From positions 1,798,001 through 1,862,000 of the forward strand of contig OY720103.1 of NCBI GenBank assembly GCA_963082875.1: a stretch of DNA of 64,000 nt, given 5' to 3'. Shown here one piece after another: positions 36,201-48,124 of this stretch. Origin of the DNA: Corella eumyota. Lineage: Eukaryota > Chordata > Ascidiacea > Phlebobranchia > Corellidae. The translations under genes and the position numbers were made by a program. A model generated the notes under the pieces. The model had not been told where the DNA came from and did not search any database. It saw only the letters and a list, made by a program, of their open reading frames with translations. Position 1 is the first letter of the stretch. Each line of letters starts with the position of its first letter.

Positions 36201-39200
36201 TGCTGGCTACAGTTGCCTCCTATTCTTAGTTCAAAGCAAAAACTATTTCACAGAGCTATCCAAGATCACTTTATGCTATTCGACAGCGTAAATTCAATGT
36301 GACGTACAGGCCACCAACAATAGAACTGTAACATTAGCGTTTCGAACACAATTCTCCCACCCCCCACGTGTTTGACCAAATAAACTATGTGATAGCGGCT
36401 TCAGCATTCATCCTTTGTGTAAAAGATGACAATGTTGTTGCAAACCACGCACTAAGTTACCACTTTACATCATCACCAAATTACATTAACTATAATGGAC
36501 GCTACACGGATCGTTGCTGTAGGTAGCGCTTGGGTTAATATCCCGTTAAAATCACAACTCCTAATGGAGGCTCCATTCATGTTAACCGAGTATGGATTTT
36601 TAAATGGTAAATATTGTTGCCAAACCTTCTGGAAAATCCGTCTTACATTCAGTTTTATTGACTTGTACGCAGTTGATTTACGGAAATTTAACGTTTGGGT
36701 AAATTTTAACGACATATGGCGTCATCAAAGGACGCCGTGGCTTCGATTCGACACACGTTTGTGTAAACTCGCTTCAAAAACGAAAACAATCGAAAGGAGA
36801 AAGTCGTTTTAAGGCCGCTTGTTTTTATTGCGTTAGATTTGTACGCCGAACGGCGCAGGAAATTCAAGATTTTTATTTACATTCCCGTGCGGTAAGTTCA
36901 ACCGTGATGTTGCGTAGCAAGAATAATTTTTAATTTAATTTTCGAATTTAGCTAAACATAACTCGGTACAGAACGTTATATATGCTCTCGTAAACAATAC
37001 TCGTAATTGTACAGCTGCTGCTTTGGTAGTCGATATGCGCGACAATAATGAGTTTCATTGTGTTTGTGGTCAACGCTAATGGCTTATTTCAAAAAGCGCG
37101 GCGTCTGCTCTAAAAGAAAAATCCCGAGTTTCTGATAACCCTAAAAAATACGATTGTAGTTGCTGAAAATTGTAGTGATTTATGAAACCCGGTTATCATC
37201 TAAGCTTAAATAGTTCCGCTGAGCTAAAAATTTGAAAGTCACAAGCGGTAATAAAACACGTTATATAAACGAAGCATAATAACACACATTAGCAGTAAAC
37301 AACAACGACTTAAGGTTCAAATGCACTTGAATTCCATCTCGACCAAGTCAATATTTAATTAACCATTCACAATATCGTTCTATTTACGTAGTGGATAATT
37401 TAAAGCAATAATGATTGAATTTCTCTTGTGAATAAGCGTTATTGAATTTTACATTTTTCAAGAGTCGTTCATGATTCGAATCACGTGTACGCCATATGGC
37501 TTAATTAAACTTCATTTAGTTGATTGAATTTGATTTGATTAAATAAAGTATGTCAAAAACAATTACGTTTCTATTCGCTTCTGTCATTTCTGTTACATTT
37601 TCGTGGGAAATATCACAAAAATAAAAGGAAACTGCCTCGCAATCTGTCAGTTGAAGTCAAATTTGAAATCAAATTCGTGTGAATGTGAAATTTATTTATT
37701 CCACTTTAGACATTTTAACTTTCACTAAATATCAAAGTGACATTTTTACCGCATTTTTACAGTTGCCAGTGTTCGAGTCTTAAGTGTACGAAACCCACAT
37801 GTACTGGTGATATGAAGTTGACTGTGAATTATAGAAGCGATGGAAAGCCGGGTTCTTGCTGCGACGAATATGTTTGTACCAACGGTATGAAATTGTTTAG
37901 AATAACATAATACTACCAACGACTTATTATAACTAAATTGGTAAAAAAAGCGTTTTTTAAAGTGCTACACTTGCTATAACATATGGTTTACAAATAGGTA
38001 AACTCCAAGTATAATTAGGTATAAATAGTCTAAAAATTCACACTTGTTTTCTTTGTTAAAAATGTATTTTATTTCTACGTCTTTGTTAAATTTTTATGAC
38101 TTCAAAAATATAAGTTTCTACGTCCATTACAGTTGTGGAAAAACTTGAAGATAGACTCAAGATTTTAAAAATCTTGAGTCAATATTTACGTTTAAGAGTG
38201 GTATATTTTAATGTTAAACGACATGCGATTTATTTGCTGTAAGTGAACGTGGCTATTACCGGTCATAAGTGGAAATATTTTCGATTATTCAACGATACGA
38301 AAATAGAGTATTACCCCATTAGTAGAACAAACAAATCCACGAAAATAGTTTTTGGTATAAGGTGACGTAATTCCGAACAATGATTTCATTGAAGGATTGT
38401 TACGCGCTTGTAATCTGTAAGTCAAGTATTGTAAACAAAAGATTTGTAGAAATTGAGTCGACCAAATAAGTTTTCAATTGTTGCAAATGTTTTTTGTTTA
38501 CCTTGTTATGTAATTAATATTTTCTCAAATTACTGTAATTCATCAGAATGTTTTGACACGCGGATTTTAAAAAGTATTTTAGCTTTAAACAAAGACTTGT
38601 TATATGTTCAAGGGTGCTTAATTATTTCATAGCGTTTTTGCTGTTGAACCTTGTTTAGTTAAGCCTTTTGACATTTTTCTTAAACATTCTAATCGTATTT
38701 AAGTCCTTGCGCCTAAAGCGTTTCACTCAAAAAATAAAATTCGAGACGAAAATATTTTGTCTGATTGACAATACTCAACTTTATCTTAATTTTAATGTTA
38801 ATTTTCATAAAAAAATTATATATAATAACTTTGGAAATCCTATATCAATTGGTGTGACTTCGATGCAAATGACACTTTTGACGTTTGTCGTGTTTTTAAA
38901 CCAAAATAGCGGGATCCCAGACGTCGATTTCCGGTATGAGAGATCATTTGTTCCGGTCTACGTCATGTTTTAAGCTCGCGCGCTTATCTATGTTAAATTA
39001 TAATCCGTAGCTGTAAAATACACACATTGTTTATGAGAGTTTTTTATATAAAATATACAAACAATAAGAAATAATATAGTTATTTATATGACATTAAATA
39101 TGGCAATTCGGGTGTAGTAACGTATTGTCTGGCTCAATAATAATCTACTGATTTAATTTACCAAAAAAAAATACATTTTTAACGAAAACAATTTTACAGA

Positions 39201-42200
39201 GACAATCATGGCTGGTTGTGCAGTAAATGGAACACACCACCCTCATGGTACAACTTACGACAGAGATAATTGTAGAACTTGTGAGTGTATGAACGGGATC
39301 AGTTTATGTGGAAAGAGACAATGTCCTGAGTTGAAATGCAAACTTAAATCAATAAAACGTGGAGCATGCTGTCCAGTTTGTCATGTAGAAGAAGGTATAT
39401 ATAAAAAATGAAGAATTATAAGGTGTTATATGGCATATAACTCTATTGTAATTATCCATTATTACCAACAAGTATATTTTATTAGCGCACTATAACAAAT
39501 AGCAATATTTAAATATTGTTAACCAGACAGTCTTATATAGATGAACCAAAACAAAAGATTTATTTGTTCTACCAAAAAGCAAACAATCTACAACTCATTA
39601 CATGCTTAATTGTCCATGTTCAACATAACAGAAGTCTAATAATTATTTTATTTAGGAACCAATTATCCAGATAACAAGCCTTACCCCCTCTGCAGCAGTG
39701 CTGATGGCACCAAAGCATACCGAGTTGGCGAGTCCTGGTCACCGCAGAATTGTACTTACTGTACTTGCGAGGAGGGAGGCATTACAAGATGCAAAGCTGC
39801 TTTCTGTCAAGGTACGCATTTAAATACTAACACAAGTAAAGTACTTAGCATATAAAGAGTGTGCATTAGGAAATAAAAACATATCTTTTCCCTGTCTTAT
39901 GCATCATATATACTTGATATGCTATAGGTTATGAGTTTAAAAAAACTTATTTAATTTGTAAATGAAGTACATAAAATACTTAGCCAACAAGGGGTGTGCA
40001 TTAGAAAATAGAATACACATCTTTTTCACATATGTTTTATGCATTAAATACCTATTTGCTACTTGAATATGTTTGGTTAGGGATTTAAAACACCTTTTTC
40101 ACACTTTGAGCTTACAAATGTGATCAATTTGGGTGGTATTTTTACCGACACTGGGTCATGCACTTAATCGACCAAATAATTCACTTTCAAATCATGCGAT
40201 AAAAGATTATCTTCTTACTTTTGTAAAACCTTTCGCTTAAGAGGGGGCTCTTTAACAAGATGGGTATTGTGAGTCAGAGTAGATGTCTGCTGATTTGTTA
40301 ATATGATAAGTGTGTACAATCTCGGAGTTGTCTACATCGTGTTGTTGATGTGACGATTACATGGCGCACCCAACTGATTAGGCCGGCAGTAACTTGCTCG
40401 TTTACACGCTCAACTGCAGAGATTATCTTCATTGCGTCATCATAATATTGATGATGTCATAAGTTAATTTAGAGTCGGGTTTAAGTAGGTTTGTTTCTCG
40501 AATTGGCGTAATATCATTTACTATTTTCTGGCGTACTACCATTTAAAATTTTTGGCGTTTTATCATTTAAGACTTGCTACGTCACTGCTTCCATTTCTAA
40601 TATAAATAAATATGACTTAATGGATCAATCTATTTTCAAAACAAAATGTTTTTCTGTTATCTGACGAACGGCGCCTGTCAAATGTACATTTGTTATTGTA
40701 ACACATCCCTATGTTGCGTCACACCTCAACAAAAATAAAGGGTTCGAAAGGGTTTAAACTTTTCCAACAAAAAGCTTTCAATCTCATAATAGGCAGGTTG
40801 CCCACATAAACTTTGGGTGATTTTTCGTTACATTGTGTGGCGTAAGAATAGCGAAAACAGGATCTATTTACGTGCCTCCGAGTTACATTCCGGGCGCTGG
40901 GTAATAACAATAATCATATCCTGGTACTAAGACCGTCGCGACAAACATATTTTTCATGCTTTATCTGATTCGTGTTATCAGGAAATTGTCACATATTTCA
41001 GCAGTCTATCATGACACACGCGTTCTGTTTCATTGAAACATTTATTGTTTGTTGTTTTATGTAGGGCAACATTTAATTTAACACGATTTTAATTTCGGGA
41101 TTTCGCGATATCTCGGAATGTTAAGTCTTCCAACCAAGCGTAAAACACATTCTGAAAACCAATTTTGGTTAAGGATTATGGGCTTAAGAATTTCTAAAAT
41201 AGATCTTATAAAACGTTATGAAGATTATGGTGCATTAGCAAAACCAAAATTGTGCCTACTTCGAATTTTCAACTCGCCTCAAAATTACATCTTACTTTCC
41301 AACGATCGTCGTTTAGATTGTGTTTAACCTTATCGTTAGATATATAAATACACGTTTACATAAAACAGTATTTTAAAACTACATTTCGAAGTTGTTTAGG
41401 AAGTAGATAAGATTATTTAGATATAAAAACCTAACTGTTAAAGAACCAACTGATTTTAAACGCAAGAAATTGGAGACTATTAATAAGTTACTATCAAAAC
41501 ACCAACATATTTAAAATATTATGTTCTTAAACAAACCTGGCATGGAAGAACATTCAGAACTCGACTCAATTTGAAGAGCTCTTGAGTTAATCTCCTATTT
41601 GCTAACACAACTTGAAAGAGGTGTCAGTAAACACAGTGCGATATAATTATAACTTTCAAGATTTTAAAGTTGTTTTAAACGAAATTTTAATAAATGAGTT
41701 CATATGAAAAACGATCTTAAGCTCTTAACCACGGCTCTTAGTTCGGTATATTTAGAGTACGAGCATTCAACGTCATTCTAAATTTTATGGATTCACGCTT
41801 TGTTTAACTTCAGCGATTGAAACACTTTCACATTGCGTAATTATTACTTTAACAATGTTGTTTAACAAAAACTTCTCAATGGTGAAAAACAATTAAAAAA
41901 AATGTAAACTCACTTTTTTGATGGTTGTACCACTTTTCGAAATTTTTTTTTAATATTTTCATTTTTGAATATTTTTTCCTTTTCTCTCGATTAATTTTTA
42001 CGGTATTTTTTGAGGACTAAAAAAATAACATTTTGGGAATTATATTATTTACCAATTATCAGACAATAATTAATAAATTTCAAACTGTCAAAGTCAACTC
42101 GAGAATGGGTCAAAGTAACAAATGCTACTTTATAATTAAACCTGCCTTTACAAATCGAAGATAAAAAAAATACAAAAAGATCAAAAAAATAACAAATACA

Positions 42201-45200
42201 CTTTAATAACTTAACTTACTTTCTGTAGAACCCACCGTTATAGTGATCTCATGTCCAAGCATGTTGGAATGCGAAATAAGTGAAAGTTCTTGTCCTTATG
42301 GATTTGATATCGATCATAATGGTTGCCAATTGTGCCAATGTAGAACAGGTAAAATTTCCTAAATTACTTATTAAAACTAGTTTATATATTTCTGTTAAAC
42401 AATGTTGCTATATTAATATTTATACCAAGCTAACTGATATTTTTTCTATCGTAAAATTCTTAAACCAAACTACTATTAAGGCGTAATCTAAGGTACTATT
42501 AAGCAGTTACAACTTTAAAAAAACGTTTGGCAATAGTTAGTGGGTTTTAAAAAAAAAAACGGGACACAAATAGGTATAAAGCCAAGAAAAATTGTATTCC
42601 ATATTAATTGTAGAAAAATTGTATTCCATATTAATAAATGAATAATTTTAAACCAGCACTGATAGTAATATTGAAGTACTTTTTGTTGTGCAGATCCACA
42701 TTTTATTGTTGATTTGTGTCCACCCATGTATGATGAATGCAAACTTAACTGTCCACGTGGTTTTGAACAAAACGAATTAGGTTGCGACGTATGTGCCTGC
42801 AAGAAGAAAGCATGCAGCAGTCTACAATCATGCAAGAAAGATTGTCCTTTTGGATATAAGTGAGTGCTGTAACAATATATAGTATATCATAAGACAAATT
42901 TTAAAAATAAAGTATTTTATTTAAATCTCTTTTTAATTAGAAAAAACAAGAAAGGTTGCGATCGTTGCAAATGTAAACGGTGTCCACTGACTGATGAAAC
43001 TACTTGCGGTAAGCAGTGCAAACTTGGACTGGACGTAAACAAATACGGTTGCACGATTTGCAAGTGCAAAGGTTAGACATTATTCCGTTTTTTAACCATT
43101 TTTATTAAGCATATATAAAACATTTAATTCTCCTATATTGTATTTGTTTTATTTAGATAATTCAAGTTCCAACACCACATCGAAACCTCAAACTGGTTCT
43201 TGTGTTGATTCTCAAACCAACCTACGTCACGACGACGGAGAAGAGTGGACAAGTGGTTGCTTCTTTTGTGCGTGCCGCGGAGGTGACGTCATGTGTGATG
43301 TCATCAAATGTCCGGTTCCGGATTGTGATAATCCAGTGAAGAATCCGAATGATTGTTGCTCGATTTGCCCAGGTAACTGTAGAAAATAAACCTAACAACT
43401 TTGTATTTTATTTGTCTATAAAATTAATCTAAAATGTTTGTGTTTTAAATATTTGAGAGCTGGTCTTGTCAAGTAAATTTGATATTTTTAATTTTATATT
43501 TATTTACTTTGAACTTACAATTTCTTCAGATTCGGTCACAACAGATACCACACCATTGGTTCCACAGTCGCTTTCCTGTCAGGAACCTGGCGGTGATTGG
43601 TTTGTTGAGGGAGAATCGTGGACGGTAAGCCAATGTACATCATGCACCTGCAGTAGTGGTCACGTGTTGTGTACGTCAATTCAATGTCCAGCTGTGCCTT
43701 GTCATAATCCTGTGTTTGTGGAAGGCGAATGTTGCCCAAAGTGCACTGGTAAGTTCATTGTTTAAAAATACGTTTACATTGTATTTAAAAATAAATCGTA
43801 CGCCAACATTCCAAATTTAAATTTAAATTATAAAGTTTCTGGTGGCACCTTTACTTTTATATAAAGCTGTACTAAAAGTACCTTAATGCATGTGTTGATA
43901 TTTTAAAAATGTTAATTTAAATATTTGTAGAATTTTTATTCAATGTAAGTGTTGCTTCACAAAACTTGTCGTCGACTTGTTTGGATGGGAAATATCAGAG
44001 CGGGGATGTTTGGCGAGATGATGACTGCACAAGTTGTGTTTGTTTTGCTGGAAATATCAAGTAAGATTTCAGAATCTTAAATTGTCAATCTTAGATATTT
44101 TTATGTTTGGAAACAAAAATAATAAACATATAGTTAATTTAACCGCTTCAAGAAGCTGCATCCAATTATTGTTCTGTATTGAACAGTGTGAAATTATGTT
44201 TGTTGAAGATTTACAAACAATATAAACCACAGAATAAAACCTTTTTAGTTGGTATACATTATGTGTGGTCTAATTAATGCTGTGTATGTATTTGGGTGGT
44301 CTACCCAATACATTTCTTTAGTTATGGGAACTTATGAACTAATTTAATTTGAATATCTTCTCCAGGTGTTATAGCGAGAGATGTCCTCAAATACACGATT
44401 GTACAAATCCTGTTTTAACACGGGGTCAATGCTGCCCAAGGTGCTTAGGTAAGTTTGTCAGCTTATAGTAGACTTAATTTTTTATTTTGTTATTCAAAAA
44501 CTGAGGCTTACAAGTTCAACGTTGTTTTTATTACTCACCGAACATTAAAAATTATCCGATCAAGCAAGGTCTTAACCTTTGTTGACAAAGTTAAACGTTC
44601 AATGTTTGTTGATTGTTTTTCAACGCACCTTAATATAAAATTCAAAACTGCTTGTTTACAGGTGAGAAATACACAGCGCCAAAAGTATGCAATAACAACG
44701 ATAAGATATACAAAGAAGGCGATGCTTGGAACATTACTTGTGCTACGTGCCTATGCCACGACGGAGAAGCCACGTGTTTGCAAGATTCGTGTCCGAAGTT
44801 ACCGGATGAGTGTAAACGTTATCGCCCCGAAGGAGAATGCTGCGATAAATGTAAACTAGAGGAAACAGATGATGTGTTCTCTCATACCAATTCTGAGCAG
44901 ACACCTCAACAGCCTAAACAGCCAAAGCCGACCGCTCACTCGTCTGACGTGCTCCCTCTTGCGGTAGGAGTTAGTGTATCCGTTGTGATTGCTGTGGCGA
45001 TTATTTTTGGTGCTTTATACGCAAAGAGAAGATGTGGTCATGGGCATTCTACAGCAAAGGTAAGTTGAACATTAAGCATGTTTTTTTTTAACCATTTTTA
45101 TGTTAAACTACTACATGAACATTATATTAAAATTTATTCCTTTTTTTTATAAAACTATTAAAATGTACAATGGAAAAACACTACATATTTTTCTGTGCAT

Positions 45201-45401
45201 AAAATATTTAAACTATGACTATTTTAAACAATCTTTTTTGAAACATATAACTTTATTTTGCAGTATACTCCGACCCCACGTGACCCACGTGACTTACGTG
45301 ACCCACGTGGCCTTATGATGACGCGTACAATATCGACGACGACACAGTGCTCTCAAGTGTCTACGTTATCTGAAGACTACCCACTTACAGGGCAATGCTG
45401 A
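27206..45401 (+). CDS. CRIM1: CRIM1-like transmembrane BMP-binding protein
   Basis: Seventeen phase-checked exons: 27236-27378, 28419-28564, 30230-30391, 34886-35131, 35567-35696, 37763-37884, 39200-39394, 39656-39811, 42229-42348, 42694-42859, 42941-43071, 43157-43372, 43530-43748, 43931-44060, 44366-44448, 44662-45059, 45264-45401; 966 residues from ATG 27236 (human 1036). Domains in order: signal peptide (MICALLSAMLVLVVQVDS); IGFBP-like domain (IGGVVQDACQCCFVCAK, NESCGGIYDIYGQCD); cysteine-rich modules in exons 3, 4 and 5-6; VWC in exons 7 and 8; four antistasin repeats in exons 9-11; VWC in exons 12, 13, 14-15 and 16; membrane span LPLAVGVSVSVVIAVAIIFG; short tail. This order is that of vertebrate CRIM1, which tethers BMPs at the cell surface. 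The second VWC looks cut short, and RSD stands where human CRIM1 has RGD. AATAAA lies at 45525-45530. Confidence 0.93.
28199..28333 (+). mobile_element. 3' fragment of the tRNA-derived SINE (CRIM1 intron 1)
   Basis: Only the body and tail remain: CATCAGCTTAATTATCAGGC, AAACTGTCAAAGG, TCGAGTCTGGGTCGCAGTAA, CTCTATGTTTAGGTCGTGCA. The order matches the full copy at 1905-2184. Confidence 0.7.
33103..33154. promoter_or_regulatory. Inverted pair of TTCCCGCC (E2F-like) sites in CRIM1 intron 3
   Basis: TTCCCGCCTAC (33103-33113) and GTAGGCGGGAA (33144-33154) are perfect 11-bp inverted arms around a 30-bp loop. A third ATTCCCGCC lies near 33275. TTCCCGCC resembles the E2F consensus; function here is unproven. 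Confidence 0.3.
33995..34098. promoter_or_regulatory. Two CRE motifs in CRIM1 intron 3
   Basis: TGACGTCA occurs at 33995-34002 and at 34091-34098, with TGACGTAA variants near 33432 and 34291. The cluster could mark an intronic enhancer or alternative promoter in this 4.5-kb intron; this is inference from motif density only. Confidence 0.3.
42050..42171 (+). mobile_element. 3' fragment of the tRNA-derived SINE (CRIM1 intron 8)
   Basis: The body and tail of the family are present: ACCAATTATCAGACAATAAT, CAAACTGTCAAAGTCAACTC, GAGAATGGGTCAAAGTAACA, with an A-rich end. It lies 57 bp before exon 9. Confidence 0.7.
42589..42639. repeat. Direct repeat, two copies of AAAATTGTATTCCATATTAAT
   Basis: A short tandem duplication in CRIM1 intron 9, about 55 bp before exon 10. 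No function is evident. Confidence 0.7.
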
Positions 45402-46878
45402 CAAGGCCCAAATTTAAACTTAAACTGAAAACTGCCGGGAATGCGTCGCCGTGTCGCGAGATACGGGGAACTCGAATGTCACGTGGCTAGTGACGTCACC
45501 TAAAGTGTTATGAAAAATTTCTTTAATAAAGGAATCACTCGAACCAAGTAGCACACCAACTCGTTACATGTATTAACTTTTTGTACGATCGTCATGCGAC
45601 GTAAAACGTTTTAGCATTTATTTAATATTCTTCTTTATCTGCGCTTCTGTTCTTTTAATATTGTTGTTACTTTTTTATTTTTACATAAAACATTTTTGCT
45701 TAAAGTAGATTCAATATACCCACATAGCAGCTGGATTACTGCTTATACTCTGTCAGGGTTAAACGAAAGTTGTCACAAATATTTTTTACTGAGATGTTCC
45801 AAAGTAACTTAATATTGAATATTCCTGTGTTGTTTTATAGACATTTTTTGCCGGTGTAAGAAAACAACGTGATGTAGTTTTTTTGATATTTTGGACCAAA
45901 GTTGTAGAGCTTGCGACACTGTGATTAAGTCGCCTTTGTTAATGTTTGTTAACTTTTATATTTTTTTTTCGTGACGTCAACACTCTGGTGAATGCCTTTA
46001 AAGTAGAAACAAAATTTGAAAAGTAATTTAAATATTTTTATAGTCTGTCAATTTTTGTATATTGTACAACTAAAACTTATTGTACAACACAATTTTATTA
46101 CGTACTTTGTAGCTATATAGATTCGTCGTAGCAACTATGACAAAAAGGTGAATTTTAAACAAAAATGAATTTACTTTTAACTGTTTTTTTCACGATCTTG
46201 TGCTAGATTGGTAGTTTTGATTGTCATGTATCTATTTTGAATGACGTAATGAAGTGTGCTGTGACGTAGTGTTAGTAGAGAGTCTATGACGTCACTTTTA
46301 CTGAAAGCGTATAGTGTATCGTGATTGGTTTGTTTAAATGCATCCTTTTAAATATATAAGGATTTTTTAAAGTAGTTTGTATTTATTTATTTCGTAATAA
46401 AACATAAACGTCTCGAAGCTTCAACTTTATCAAAAACTCTTGTGTTTGAAACATTTATATATAATTTTATTAAAAATTACTCCATAAAATAACAAATTAG
46501 ATCTTAGTTTTGTAACTAATTTAGCTTATAATATTCTTTTGATAAGGACTTTTTTCAGATTGGGGATAAATAATCAGTAATATAAAACGCATGAGTAAAC
46601 TTAATGGCTACTACCGTTGCTGTGCTTAGTCATTGAATTGGATTATAAATTTTATAATAACTTTTAAGCTTTTTAATACATTTAAAATAGATAAACGTGA
46701 TGTTTTTAACATGAACAGTAAGTGCAAAGGTTAAACTATAACTTTAACCTAACGTTAGGTTTTTATTGGCTGTTAAATAAGGGTAAAGTATGGATCAAAC
46801 TTTTTAAAAAAATTGAAATTTTTTCTGATTTGTTAACGCTAATTCATACAGATATTATAGGTTGTATTGCTAAATGTT
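45402..46878. other. CRIM1 3' UTR and intergenic sequence
   Basis: The CRIM1 stop is followed by AATAAA at 45525-45530 and another at about 46398. No gene is seen. From about 46800 the sequence becomes pyrimidine-rich and ends in an acceptor-like AG at 46859-46860, 18 nt before the MRPL33 start. Confidence 0.5.
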
Positions 46879-47127
46879 ATGAGGCTCTTTTCTGCATTAC
46901 TTGCTAGGAAAAAGTCTCAGTTTATTTTGGTAGAGTGTGTGTCTATGGCCGGTACTGGATCAACTTTTAACAAATTACGTAAACGAGTTGACCCAAAAGT
47001 AGTTCTGCTTAGATTTGACAAACGTGTTAATGAGAACGTCTTATTTGTGGAAAATAAAAAGCTGAGATCTGTTCATCCAGAAGACATTGTTGCAGTTGGC
47101 TGGGATAAACAGAAGTACAAAAGATAA
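46879..47127 (+). CDS. MRPL33: Mitochondrial ribosomal protein bL33m
   Basis: An intronless gene of 82 residues (human 65). The core FILVECVSMAGTGSTFNK, then VVLLRFDKRVNENVLFVENK and KLRSV match bacterial and mitochondrial L33, a small protein of the large mitoribosomal subunit. The ATG at 46879 gives a short basic leader (MRLFSALLARKK) suited to mitochondrial import; the upstream TTG codon is not needed. The zinc-binding cysteine pairs of some bacterial L33 forms are absent, as in the human protein. The stop is 9 bp before BOLA1, which makes this the first gene of a probable four-gene operon. An acceptor AG lies at 46859-46860. Confidence 0.92.
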   Translation: MRLFSALLARKKSQFILVECVSMAGTGSTFNKLRKRVDPKVVLLRFDKRVNENVLFVENKKLRSVHPEDIVAVGWDKQKYKR

Positions 47128-47136
47128 TCGCACTAC

Positions 47137-47568
47137 ATGTTTCGTATTTTTACTGCTTCTTTATCTAAACAATTTGTAAATACTGGAAAAGCTCGTTCTC
47201 AATTTAAAATAACTAGAAACAGTTATTCTATGGATAACACTGTTGGCCCTGTTCAATTAAAAATCCAAGAAAAACTCAAGACTGAATTTAGTCCAACTTA
47301 TTTAGAAGTTTTTAACGAAAGTTACAAACACTCTGTACCTAAAGGTTCTGAAACACACTTTAAGGTTGTGATTGTTTCTGCAAACTTTCAAGGAAAAAGT
47401 GCAATTCAAAGACATAGAAGTGTTAATACTGTATTGAGCGAGGAATTAAAAGGCCCAATTCACGCATTATCCATACAAGCCAAAACATTGCAGCAGTGGG
47501 AAAAAATCAATCACTTTGTTGAGGAAACACCGCCCTGTTTAGGAGGATCAAAAGCTGATAAAAATTAA
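47137..47568 (+). CDS. BOLA1: BolA family protein 1, mitochondrial
   Basis: An intronless gene of 143 residues (human 137). A basic, Ser/Thr-rich leader (about 30 residues) precedes the BolA fold. The diagnostic ESYKHSVPKGSETHFKVVIV contains the conserved His and the ETHF motif. GKSAIQRHRSVN supplies the C-terminal conserved His, and PIHALSIQAKT the last helix. BOLA1 works with glutaredoxin 5 in mitochondrial iron-sulphur protein maturation. PPCLGG near the C terminus also matches vertebrate BOLA1, favouring it over BOLA2 or BOLA3. It begins 9 bp after MRPL33 and ends 4 bp before PSMG3, so any spliced-leader acceptor must lie inside the preceding coding sequence. Confidence 0.95.
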   Translation: MFRIFTASLSKQFVNTGKARSQFKITRNSYSMDNTVGPVQLKIQEKLKTEFSPTYLEVFNESYKHSVPKGSETHFKVVIVSANFQGKSAIQRHRSVNTVLSEELKGPIHALSIQAKTLQQWEKINHFVEETPPCLGGSKADKN

Positions 47569-47572
47569 AAAA

Positions 47573-47992
47573 ATGTCTGGGAAAAATAAAGACCCACTGC
47601 CAAGCCAGTCTTGGTCAGTTGAAATTAATGATATTAAAACTGATATATTGTGTGCCAAATTCAATGATCGAAATCTTGTAGTCATAACCCAGTTTGAAAA
47701 ATTTGGAAGTGTTATGTCTGTAACAAATTATGAAACACAGACAGGTTGTTCCTTTCAAACCAAACCCTTAATGGGAAAAGATGACCAGATAATGCATGTG
47801 TTTGCCAGAGCTATTGCTGAAGTTGTTTATAATGCAAATAAATCCAAAGTGCCCATGGAAAATGCTTTGCCATTTCAAAATAATCCAAAGCCTTTATTGT
47901 GTACTTTAGCTATAAAGGATCTAACTCCCGCTACATTATCTGAAATTTGCAAGATTTTAAAATCTTCTAACGTGTGGTCATCTGAAATTTGA
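47573..47992 (+). CDS. PSMG3: Proteasome assembly chaperone 3
   Basis: An intronless gene of 139 residues (human 122). The N-terminal half (TDILCAKFNDRNLVVITQFE, KFGSVMSV) and the middle (KPLMGKDDQIMHVFARAIAE) follow the PAC3 pattern. The C terminus (CTLAIKDLTPATLSEICKIL, then NVWSS) matches the conserved helix and the final VW. PAC3 pairs with PAC4 and helps to assemble the proteasome alpha ring. Its place beside PSMB3 in one probable transcription unit fits a shared role in proteasome production. The ATG is 4 bp after the BOLA1 stop. Confidence 0.85.
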   Translation: MSGKNKDPLPSQSWSVEINDIKTDILCAKFNDRNLVVITQFEKFGSVMSVTNYETQTGCSFQTKPLMGKDDQIMHVFARAIAEVVYNANKSKVPMENALPFQNNPKPLLCTLAIKDLTPATLSEICKILKSSNVWSSEI

Positions 47993-48124
47993 ACTATTAA
48001 TTTGTGTTTGTAAACCTAATTTGTTGCTTTAAATGATATTTTGAAAATGTGTACTAAAATAATTTGTTTTGTTTAGGCTAACTAGGAATTTTTTAATAAA
48101 TTTTTGTAATCACCAAACTTCACC

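Noticed and set aside
36495-36812. 105-codon open frame in CRIM1 intron 5
   Set aside because: It lies between two phase-matched CRIM1 exons, shows no cysteine-rich pattern and has no splice sites that would keep the CRIM1 frame.
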